Source: M55B112 sp040880545 (lineage in GTDB: Bacteria; Bacteroidota; Bacteroidia; Bacteroidales; GCA-2748055). From it: 64,000 bases of DNA. Positions 27,574 through 35,504 of the stretch are shown here, one piece after another. Where the stretch lies: positions 15,935-79,934 of the forward strand of contig JBBDIE010000158.1 in assembly GCA_040880545.1 (NCBI GenBank), read 5' to 3'. Within the stretch, counting starts at the first letter, position 1. Every line of letters starts with the position of its first letter. The notes beneath the pieces are model-generated. The model searched no databases. It was not told where the DNA came from and saw nothing but the letters and a program-made list of their open reading frames with translations. A program made the position numbers and the translations under genes.

Positions 27574-29177
27574 ATTCTGAATACTCCGTATTTGGGATTC
27601 TGAAATTTTTTATTCAACGATATGGAAATGGACATTCCCAAAATTTTCCTGGTCTCTGCCGGCTCTATGATTCCGTCATCCCACAACCTTGAACTGCTGT
27701 AATATGCAGCGCCTTCCCGCTCATATTTTTCAATAATCGGTCTGCGAATCTCCTCCTTTTGTTCATCACTTATTTTTTCACCATTGGCCGTCAGCTGATC
27801 TTCCCTGATGGTTGCCAGTACATCCGCAGCCTGTTCACCTCCCATTACTGAAATTTTTGCATTGGGCCACATGAAGAGCAGGTTGGGATCGTATGCCCTG
27901 CCTGACATGGCATAATTTCCTGCCCCAAAAGATCCTCCAATGATGATGGTAAACCGGGGAACCCGAGTGTTGGCCACTGCATGGACCATTTTCGCACCGT
28001 CTTTAGCAATACCACCATGTTCATAATCTTTTCCTACCATAAAACCGGAAATGTTCTGCAGGAAAATAATAGGAAGTTTCCTGTAATCGCATAACTGGAT
28101 GAAATGAGTCCCTTTCAGTGCTGCTTCGGAGAAGAGGATACCATTGTTGGCGATAATACCCACAGGATATCCCATGAGATGGGCAAAGCCGGTCACCAGG
28201 GTGGTCCCGTAATTTTTTTTGAATTCAGAAAATTCACTGCCATCTGTCAGACGGGCGATAATTTCCCGCACGTCATAGGATTCACGGTTTGTAACAGGGA
28301 GTATACCAGTGATCTCGTCAGCATTGTACAGTGGTTCTCTGACTTCAATGCGGTCCGCCGGCTCTCTTTCTGACGGCTGGATGGTTTCAAAAATATTGCG
28401 GCAGATCCGTAAAGCATCCCGGTCATCTTCAGCAAGGTGATCAGCAACACCTGAAATGGAAGTGTGTACATACCCCCCTCCCAGTTCCTCAGCGGTTACC
28501 ACCTCTCCGGTAGCTGCCTTTACGAGCGGTGGACCCCCCAGAAATATGGTTCCCTGGTTCTTTACAATAATTGTTTCATCGCTCATTGCAGGGACGTATG
28601 CTCCTCCGGCTGTACATGATCCCATTACTGCAGCTACCTGTGGAATGCCTTCAGCGGAAAGTCGTGCCTGGTTGTAGAATATACGTCCAAAATCATCTTT
28701 ATCAGGAAATACATCAGCCTGATTGGGCAGGAATACACCACCCGAATCAACCAGGTAAACTAATGGCAAGTGATTTTTCAGAGCGATTTCCTGGGCACGT
28801 AAATGTTTTTTAATGGTTTCCTCAATATAGGTACCCCCTTTAACGGTAGCATCGTTGGCAATGATAACGGTCTCCTTACCATGTATGATCCCGATGCCCG
28901 TGACGATTCCAGCCGATGGGAACTCATTGTTATATTGATCATAAGCTGCCAGGGCAGAAAGCTCCAGAAACGGAGTATTTGCGTCCAGTAACAGGTTGAT
29001 CCTGTCGCGAACCAATAATTTACCTCGTGATATATGTTTATCCCTGGAAATTTCTGGTCCGCCGGCAGATACATCTGCTAACACAGAACGATAGTCGCTG
29101 AGAAGTGCATCGTGAAATCGTTTTCTTTTCTCAAAACCAGTTCCGTTTGTTTCTATTTTAGTTTTCAGAGGATTCAA
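27570..29177 (-). CDS. mccB: Methylcrotonyl-CoA carboxylase carboxyltransferase (beta) subunit
   Basis: Transfers CO2 from carboxybiotin to 3-methylcrotonyl-CoA, giving 3-methylglutaconyl-CoA. 535 residues, the normal MCC beta length. The motifs are those of MCC rather than propionyl- or acetyl-CoA carboxylases: GSCTAGGAYVPAMSDE, IFLGGPPLVKAATGEVV, and SEAALKGTHFIQLC with FLQNISGFMVG. The N-terminal KLLVRDRINLLLD is typical. It is the first gene of the nine-gene unit. A -7 box and an inverted repeat lie in the 150 bases before it. This is the best evidence that the carboxylase pair belongs to leucine catabolism. Confidence 0.94.
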   Translation of the reverse strand: MNPLKTKIETNGTGFEKRKRFHDALLSDYRSVLADVSAGGPEISRDKHISRGKLLVRDRINLLLDANTPFLELSALAAYDQYNNEFPSAGIVTGIGIIHGKETVIIANDATVKGGTYIEETIKKHLRAQEIALKNHLPLVYLVDSGGVFLPNQADVFPDKDDFGRIFYNQARLSAEGIPQVAAVMGSCTAGGAYVPAMSDETIIVKNQGTIFLGGPPLVKAATGEVVTAEELGGGYVHTSISGVADHLAEDDRDALRICRNIFETIQPSEREPADRIEVREPLYNADEITGILPVTNRESYDVREIIARLTDGSEFSEFKKNYGTTLVTGFAHLMGYPVGIIANNGILFSEAALKGTHFIQLCDYRKLPIIFLQNISGFMVGKDYEHGGIAKDGAKMVHAVANTRVPRFTIIIGGSFGAGNYAMSGRAYDPNLLFMWPNAKISVMGGEQAADVLATIREDQLTANGEKISDEQKEEIRRPIIEKYEREGAAYYSSSRLWDDGIIEPAETRKILGMSISISLNKKFQNPKYGVFRM

Positions 29178-29220
29178 TAAAATTATTATTTAGATATTCC
29201 AATAACACCTTCATTCAACT

Positions 29221-29255
29221 TTTGTTTAAAAGATATGATTAAAAGTTTAAACAAA
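29221..29255. promoter_or_regulatory. Inverted repeat upstream of the leucine/mevalonate unit, candidate operator
   Basis: Perfect 10-bp arms TTTGTTTAAA (29221-29230) and TTTAAACAAA (29246-29255) with a 15-base spacer, 44 bases before the mccB start. It lies just downstream of the TAACTTTG box, at the expected transcription start, the position of a repressor site. It could instead form a 5'-leader hairpin. AT-rich sequence raises the chance of coincidence. Confidence 0.38.
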
Positions 29256-29261
29256 GTCAAA

Positions 29262-29269
29262 CAAAGTTA
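29262..29269 (-). promoter_or_regulatory. Candidate -7 box of the leucine/mevalonate unit
   Basis: TAACTTTG on the minus strand matches TAnnTTTG, about 85 bases before the mccB start. No -33 element could be recognised. Confidence 0.32.
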
Positions 29270-29327
29270 ATAAATGTTCAGTTGAAATCGGGCATCTGGG
29301 AAATCTATAAATTTTATGTAGCAACGA

Positions 29328-30098
29328 TTACTTGTCCCTGAATTCTTTGTTGGGGTCAATCTGGAGATACCTGGAGAGGAATTTTACGCCAATGTAAAAA
29401 GGTATAGTGTCAATAAATGCAGAGACCATTTTGAAGGTATAATTCGACATGATTAGAATAAAGAGTCCATGGGAAACAGTTTCACCAGGATGAATATGTA
29501 TGGCGTCTGAAAATGAATAGGTTATCAGAATTACGGCAACAGAGTCAACCATCTGACTGGTAAGGGTTGATCCGTTGTTTCTAAGCCAGAGGGCTTTTCC
29601 CTTTGTGAGTTTTTTCAACAGGTGGAATATCTGAACATCCACAAACTGGGCAGTCAGGTAGGCAATCATTGATGCGATAGTTGCCATTTTGGTCAGGCTT
29701 CTGATATGAAAAAAACTGTAGTTTGGGTGAGAAACATCGGGTAGTCCGTTGGCGCCAAGTTCAGGATGGGGAGGCAGTGCCCCTCCGATCCAGAGAATGA
29801 ACAAAACCCACAGATTCAGCAAAAGGCCAACCCATACCACTGTATTTGCACGGCGTCTTCCATATAATTCACTGATAAAGTCTGTACATAAAAAGGTGAT
29901 TGGATAGGGAAGGACTCCAACAAAAACAATAAAAGGAATGTTCAGGTTGCCTATAGAAAATGAAAGATCAATCTGCCTTGAAAGGCCCAAAATATTGAGT
30001 ACAGCAAGCGTTCCAAGGAAAACCCCTGAAAGTATGATGAATACCAGTTCACGCCTCCGGGCGATTTTATTATCTACGCCATCTGTTGGTCCAAACAT
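29328..30098 (-). CDS. yhhQ: Queuosine precursor transporter (YhhQ / VUT family)
   Basis: Inner-membrane protein of 256 residues with six to seven hydrophobic segments. The family pattern is visible: PYPITFLCTDFISELYGRRRA, seen here as PYPITFLCTD and SELYGRRRANTVV, then AYLTAQFVDVQIFHLLKKLT and LRNNGSTLTSQMVDS. YhhQ proteins import queuine precursors (preQ0/preQ1) for tRNA modification. It is on the same strand as the mcc/mevalonate unit and 150 bases upstream of it. Since a promoter-like box lies between, it is probably a separate transcript. Family assignment is good; the exact precursor is not known. Confidence 0.88.
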   Translation of the reverse strand: MFGPTDGVDNKIARRRELVFIILSGVFLGTLAVLNILGLSRQIDLSFSIGNLNIPFIVFVGVLPYPITFLCTDFISELYGRRRANTVVWVGLLLNLWVLFILWIGGALPPHPELGANGLPDVSHPNYSFFHIRSLTKMATIASMIAYLTAQFVDVQIFHLLKKLTKGKALWLRNNGSTLTSQMVDSVAVILITYSFSDAIHIHPGETVSHGLFILIMSNYTFKMVSAFIDTIPFYIGVKFLSRYLQIDPNKEFRDK

Positions 30099-30348
30099 CA
30101 GTTCAGGTTAAGTGAATGGTTTTTAAAATTATTAAATTATTTTACAAATGAAACAGTGAAGCACTTTAATTAGTAGATTTTTCGATGATAATAAATTGTT
30201 AAAACGGTGAATTGATATTACATTTATTGATGGTTTGTCAAGGTTCTCAGGCCATTGATCTATATTTTAAAGAAACAGTCGATTGCATGAAGTCCTTAGA
30301 ACCGATAATTTCGTATTTTGTTGCGTTTATTAAGCTAATTTTCAGATA

Positions 30349-33300
30349 ATGCCGCTGAGCATCTCGAAAGCGTTGAATATCGAAAAGAATGAGCGAAGCG
30401 TGGTTTACCTGCTGCTGCTTCAATCTGTATTTCTGGGTATTTTTGCCGGTGCACTGGACGTTGGGGCAAACGCACTGTTTCTTGATGCATATAGTGCAGA
30501 CCTCATGCCCAGGGCGTTCATGATTTCAGGAGCCGTGGGTATCCTGTTTACATCTGCTTATACATTCTTTCAGAAGAGAATGCAATTCAGACTATTTACC
30601 ATCGTTAACCTGTTATTTGTAATTATACTTACCGGTGCACTCAGACTGGGGTACAGCTATACAGAAGATCCAAGACTCACGTTTGCTTTGCTTGTTTTCA
30701 TGGGACCTGTTGTAATTATCAGTATGCTGGGGTTTTGGGGTACGGCAGGCAGATATTTTACACTTAGAGACGGGAAGCGGTTGTTTGGAATTATCGATAC
30801 AGGTTCAGTAGTGGGAATGATACTTGCATTTTATGCAGTACCTGTATTGGTACAATTCAATTTCATGGTGCATGATACACTCTTGATTGGGCTGGTAAGT
30901 CTTTTAGCGGCGATGGTATTCCAGGTAATTGTATTACGTAAGCATCAGCTGATAACCCAGGCAGGTTCAACAAGAAAAAGAATCAAAAAGTCTGGTTTCC
31001 TTGATATTTTCCGCAAGCGTTATACCTCCATGATGGCTCTGTTCGTGGTACTAAGTGTGATCACAGCATTTTTTATTCATTACTCATTTATGTGGGCAAC
31101 GGAAGCGAATTACAGCGACAGCAGGGAACTTACTGGTTTTCTGGGTGCTTTTTTTGGTACGATGATGATCTTTACGGTTATTATTAAAAGCACACTGTAC
31201 GGATGGCTGATGAAAAATTATGGATTAAGGGTCACCCTGTTGATCTCCCCTGCGTTGCTGCTTATTTTAACTATCATTGCTTCTGTAGTAGGAGGGCTCT
31301 TTGGATATTCAGCCGAGTCTGCAAGTTTTACCTTTTTCTTTCTGGTAATTGCCCTTTCAAAACTCTTTAACAGATCCTTAAAGGATGCCATTGAAAGTCC
31401 GTCCATGAAGATCCTCTACCAGTCACTTGATTCGGACGAAAGATTTGATGTACAGGCACGGATTGACGGTGTGGTGAATGAACTTACTGCATTTATGGCA
31501 GGATTGGTCATGGCGGGCTTACTTCTGTTAAGTTTCATTAATGTTATTCATTTTTCATATATTCTTATTTTTCTGTTGGTTATTTGGGTCATCCTTGGTT
31601 ATTCGCTGTACAGATCATACAGAAAAACCCTGAATGAAACGCTGGCCTCCGCCAAAACATCTACCAGCAGTAGTCCAGTAATTGATATTTCAGCGCAGGA
31701 AAAAGTATCCACCACACCAATGTACGGTGAAACGATCCGGCTGGATCCCTATTTTTATCACGCTTCGACGCCGGAAAAACTGGATAAATACCTGGGTGCT
31801 TCGGATCCGTTGAGACAGTATTTTACCTGGCAGTTGATTTCAGGAACCTTATATAGCTGTGATCCAGATTATGTGGATGAGGTGCTGAAAGCAACTAAAG
31901 AACCTGTATTGCAAAAGGTTATCCGTGAATACACTGAACGTTTGCGGTTACCAGGAAAAAATATAGAGAAAGCGTTTCGCTCTGCGGATAAAAATGAGAT
32001 TATAGCGGCTTTATTACAGACCATCAGGGATCATGATGTAAGTCAGGTGCCCCATATCATTACCTTGTTGAGGGACAGGGACCTGCAGCTCAGGGCTACT
32101 GCTATTGAAGCGGCAGGAAAATTAAAAGTGAAAGAGCTGGGAAGCTACCTTGTGGACTACCTGGGTCACCCGGACCTTTATTCGGTAACGTGGTCGGCGT
32201 TGGTTAATATGGGAGAGATAATTCTGGAAAACCTTGAAAATGCATTTCATAAAACCGGAACAGAGACTTTTGTTCGATTAAGGATCGTACGGGCAATGGT
32301 TGCCATAGGGGGGGACAAGGCAAATGAATATCTTTTCCAGAAGATCAGTTATCACCAGCGGGATATCAGGGAGGCAGCAATCAGGGGGCTATATCTGAAT
32401 AAGTTTACACCCGATGCGCGTAGAATTCCGGTTCTTCAGGCAGCCATCTATGAAGCTGTACTGGCAGGTGCCGGCAATATTGCCACTGAAGCTGTCTTAC
32501 GGGAGAATGATCCTGGGATCGGAATTCTTGATACGATCAGGGAGGAGAAGCGAAATACGGATAACCTCCTATTTAATTTGCTTGGAATAACCTATGAAAA
32601 GAGTGCGATCGAACACGTACAGCGAAGTATAGAAGATTCCGAAAACGAAGATACCGGCTTTGCTCTTGAGTTGCTTAACCTGATTGTTGATGAACAGGTA
32701 TATGCCTACCTGGAACCTTATTTTGATATTTTGTCTGCTGGAGAGAAGATCCGGCGTTTACAGAGTGAAATGCCCGTGGAAATACTTCCCTATTATACTT
32801 TGTTGATCGATCTGTTAAACAGGGACAGCCTTTATACAGGAAATTATCTGCGTGTGTGTGCTATCGATGCCATAAGGTTGTCGAAAGGTGTGGATGCCGG
32901 AAAGTATCTGGCCGCACAGGTATTCCATCCGGATCCGGTTATCAGGAAAACGGCGTCCCTGGTACTGGCAGATAAAGATGCTGCTTTGTATGAGAATGTA
33001 TCCGAACGGCTGGACATGTATTCAAGGGAAATTGATCATGACATATCAATCACGGGCCTCTTCCATGGACCGGAAATTATCAAGGTTGTTGAAGATCTGA
33101 AACAATGGAATTTTTTTCGGACTCTTGATCGCGAAGTAATATTCCGGTTGGCAAGTCATCTGGTTAGTTCCGACGCAGTAAGTCTGAACAATCCGGATCG
33201 GGTCTCCATGATAAAGGCAGGTGAAGATCGGGAATCTATTTTTTCTGACGGGATCGTGATTAATCTGACAGACTACCCGTCTGTATTGGAGCATATGGCA

Positions 33301-33453
33301 CTCCTTACTTCAGAGTCCGGCTTCAGGTTATACCAGGCTGACAGAACCGTATTCAGAGAATTATTGTTTGATATGCCGGGCCTCTTGTATGCCTGCAATA
33401 GTATATTTGGTAGCACCAACACGGCTGAATTGTTAAACCCAAAAGTTTATTGA
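30349..33453 (+). CDS. Nucleotide-transporter-like membrane protein fused to HEAT repeats and a degenerate cNMP-binding-like domain
   Basis: 1,034 residues. Residues about 15-425 contain roughly 12 hydrophobic segments and resemble the ATP/ADP (Npt1/Npt2-like) exchanger branch of the MFS, e.g. GFWGTAGRYFTLRDGKRLFG. A cytoplasmic part follows. Residues about 530-800 hold paired-helix HEAT-like repeats (LRDRDLQLRATAIEAAGKLK, LGHPDLYSVTWSALVNMGE). The last 130 residues (FFRTLDREVIFRLASHL, then a beta-rich segment and a final helix) resemble a cyclic-nucleotide-binding domain with a poor phosphate cassette. It lies 7 bases before a SpoIIE phosphatase gene, so it may be a sensor or scaffold rather than an exchanger. 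Function is unknown. Confidence 0.68.
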   Translation: MPLSISKALNIEKNERSVVYLLLLQSVFLGIFAGALDVGANALFLDAYSADLMPRAFMISGAVGILFTSAYTFFQKRMQFRLFTIVNLLFVIILTGALRLGYSYTEDPRLTFALLVFMGPVVIISMLGFWGTAGRYFTLRDGKRLFGIIDTGSVVGMILAFYAVPVLVQFNFMVHDTLLIGLVSLLAAMVFQVIVLRKHQLITQAGSTRKRIKKSGFLDIFRKRYTSMMALFVVLSVITAFFIHYSFMWATEANYSDSRELTGFLGAFFGTMMIFTVIIKSTLYGWLMKNYGLRVTLLISPALLLILTIIASVVGGLFGYSAESASFTFFFLVIALSKLFNRSLKDAIESPSMKILYQSLDSDERFDVQARIDGVVNELTAFMAGLVMAGLLLLSFINVIHFSYILIFLLVIWVILGYSLYRSYRKTLNETLASAKTSTSSSPVIDISAQEKVSTTPMYGETIRLDPYFYHASTPEKLDKYLGASDPLRQYFTWQLISGTLYSCDPDYVDEVLKATKEPVLQKVIREYTERLRLPGKNIEKAFRSADKNEIIAALLQTIRDHDVSQVPHIITLLRDRDLQLRATAIEAAGKLKVKELGSYLVDYLGHPDLYSVTWSALVNMGEIILENLENAFHKTGTETFVRLRIVRAMVAIGGDKANEYLFQKISYHQRDIREAAIRGLYLNKFTPDARRIPVLQAAIYEAVLAGAGNIATEAVLRENDPGIGILDTIREEKRNTDNLLFNLLGITYEKSAIEHVQRSIEDSENEDTGFALELLNLIVDEQVYAYLEPYFDILSAGEKIRRLQSEMPVEILPYYTLLIDLLNRDSLYTGNYLRVCAIDAIRLSKGVDAGKYLAAQVFHPDPVIRKTASLVLADKDAALYENVSERLDMYSREIDHDISITGLFHGPEIIKVVEDLKQWNFFRTLDREVIFRLASHLVSSDAVSLNNPDRVSMIKAGEDRESIFSDGIVINLTDYPSVLEHMALLTSESGFRLYQADRTVFRELLFDMPGLLYACNSIFGSTNTAELLNPKVY

Positions 33454-33460
33454 TAACACA

Positions 33461-35482
33461 TTGAGAAAGCGAACTACTATATTTAACCAACTGATACTGA
33501 ATATTGTCATTCCTGCGATTATTGCGCTGCTGGCGTTGGGTATGATCAATGTACAACAGACATGGAGCATCCTTGAGCAGTCGGCCGACGAGAAAAGCAG
33601 AATCATCAGTGAAGAGATCCGGCAAATTCATGAAATGCAGGATATGGCCATGCAGATCCTTGAAAAACAACTTGAACCGGAGCTTTTGCATTTTAGCGAT
33701 CTTTTGGTAAATGAAGTATTTGCTGACACAAAGAATATTGAATTGGCCGATCTGAATGTTGTACGTGAACGTTTGGGAATGGACAAGGAAAACCAGGATA
33801 TTTATGTGATAAACAGGAATGGCATTGTAGTGAACACTACCTTTGAAGCTGACCTGGGTCTGAACCTGTTTCATTTTGGCCGGGAGCACAGGGAGTTGCT
33901 TGAAAAGGTTTGGGAAGAGGGTATATTTCACAGTGAAAAGTTTACGGTGGAAAACTCCACCAAAAGACTACGAAAGTTTACATATATCCCCACACTCGAC
34001 GGAAATTATCTTGTTGAACTGGGGATCTATTCTGAACAGGCCGATGGTATCATAGATTTTGTTAAAACACGTATGAATACAATGTCGGATGTACAGCGAA
34101 ATCTGATTTCCGTTGATCTGTTTATTGGTAAGGAAAACCCGATCTGTTTAAATGGAGAGGCGATCATTAAGGAAGAATTTTCCGGAGCTTACAGAGAGGT
34201 GATGAACAACAAAAAGCGTATTACCCTGGATGAGAGAAAAGGAGATCCACCGGTCAGAAGAGAATTTATATTTATGGACCGTCAGAATACCAGTTTATAT
34301 AAGGAATCAGTCATCCGCATTATTTCCGATACCAGTGAAGAACAGGCTGTTTTGAAGAAGGAGTTGTTAAAGTTTCTGCTGGTCTTTTCCATCACAATAC
34401 TAATTGTAATGACCCTGCTCTACAGGAAAACCAAGGTTATTACAGATCCGATCAAGAAGCTGGTTGAGAATGTAAACCGGATAACTGCCGGGCATCTCAA
34501 TGAACGTGCAGAAGTTATGGGGAACAATGAAATCACATCTTTGTCGGAACAATTCAATAATATGATTGCTGAATTGGAAAGTTATTATAACGAACTGGAA
34601 CAGAAGGTAAAGGACCGTACCGCTGAAGTGGTGGCTCAGAAGGAGGAGATAGAGGCCCAGCGTGACACCTTGCAGGAACAACGGAATATGCTTGCTGAGA
34701 TTAATAATTCATTGCAGAAGGCTTATACGGAAATTGAAGACAGTATTCATTATGCGAGCAGGATCCAAAATGCCATTTTACCGCCGGATGATTATCTGAA
34801 AAAGATTATTCCCAATTCTTTTTTCTTTTATAAACCACGCGATATTGTGAGTGGCGATTTTTACTGGGTGGCATCCAAGGATAATAAAGTGATCGTTTCG
34901 GCTGTGGATTGCACAGGGCATGGAGTGCCGGGAGCCTTTATGTCAATCGTAGGTAGTAATCAGCTGAATTATGCACTGAATATTGAACATGCTACCAGGC
35001 CATCTGAGATTATGAGAATACTGAACGAAGGGGTAACGGCTACGTTGAGACAAACAAAAAATGAGTCGATCCAGGATGGAATGGATATGGCGATGGTTAC
35101 CATCGACAAGGAGAAAAGAATCCTTCAATACTCGGGTGCATTCAATCCGCTGATTAAAATAAGGAGCGGGGAGGTTGAAAAGATTAAGGCTGACCGGATT
35201 CCAATCGGGGGGCATATTATTGAAGCAGAGAAGAATTTTACAAATAACGAATTTACCTACCAGGATGGTGATTTGATCTATATGTTTACAGACGGTTATC
35301 CGGATCAGTTCGGTGGACCAAAAGGAGGCAAGTATATGACAGGGAAGTTTATTAAATTGCTCCATACCATATCGGATCATCCATTGGAGGAGCAATATGG
35401 ATTACTGGAGAAAGAACTTCAATCGTGGATGGGAGATGAAGCACAGGTGGATGATATCCTGGTGATTGGTATACAACTTTAG
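33461..35482 (+). CDS. SpoIIE-type (PP2C) serine phosphatase with extracytoplasmic sensor and HAMP domain
   Basis: 673 residues. It starts at a TTG 7 bases after the previous stop; this start keeps the first membrane segment (about 8-28). A periplasmic sensor region (about 30-293) follows, then a second membrane segment (about 297-318), a HAMP domain with ITDPIKKLVENVNRITAGHL, and a coiled coil of about 55 residues rich in Glu/Gln. The SpoIIE domain occupies about 445-673: SGDFYWVASKDNKVIVSAVDC and DCTGHGVPGAFMS give metal-binding Asp residues, and MFTDGYPDQFGG the C-terminal Asp. Such proteins dephosphorylate serine/threonine-phosphorylated partners such as anti-sigma antagonists. No such partner is adjacent, so the target is unknown. 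Confidence 0.88.
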   Translation: MRKRTTIFNQLILNIVIPAIIALLALGMINVQQTWSILEQSADEKSRIISEEIRQIHEMQDMAMQILEKQLEPELLHFSDLLVNEVFADTKNIELADLNVVRERLGMDKENQDIYVINRNGIVVNTTFEADLGLNLFHFGREHRELLEKVWEEGIFHSEKFTVENSTKRLRKFTYIPTLDGNYLVELGIYSEQADGIIDFVKTRMNTMSDVQRNLISVDLFIGKENPICLNGEAIIKEEFSGAYREVMNNKKRITLDERKGDPPVRREFIFMDRQNTSLYKESVIRIISDTSEEQAVLKKELLKFLLVFSITILIVMTLLYRKTKVITDPIKKLVENVNRITAGHLNERAEVMGNNEITSLSEQFNNMIAELESYYNELEQKVKDRTAEVVAQKEEIEAQRDTLQEQRNMLAEINNSLQKAYTEIEDSIHYASRIQNAILPPDDYLKKIIPNSFFFYKPRDIVSGDFYWVASKDNKVIVSAVDCTGHGVPGAFMSIVGSNQLNYALNIEHATRPSEIMRILNEGVTATLRQTKNESIQDGMDMAMVTIDKEKRILQYSGAFNPLIKIRSGEVEKIKADRIPIGGHIIEAEKNFTNNEFTYQDGDLIYMFTDGYPDQFGGPKGGKYMTGKFIKLLHTISDHPLEEQYGLLEKELQSWMGDEAQVDDILVIGIQL

Positions 35483-35504
35483 ATAGGAACAAAAAGCGTA
35501 TCAT

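Noticed and set aside
18270..29177. Mevalonate degradation instead of synthesis (class II HMG-CoA reductase is sometimes called degradative)
   Set aside because: The same unit encodes diphosphomevalonate decarboxylase, two GHMP kinases and IPP isomerase, which only make sense for synthesis.
29262..29269. Complete promoter with -33 element for the mcc unit
   Set aside because: No TTTG or TTG lies at a usual distance upstream on the minus strand; only the -7 box is reported.
33353..33931. 192-codon minus-strand frame across the start of the SpoIIE gene
   Set aside because: Lies antisense to two supported genes and has no recognisable motif.
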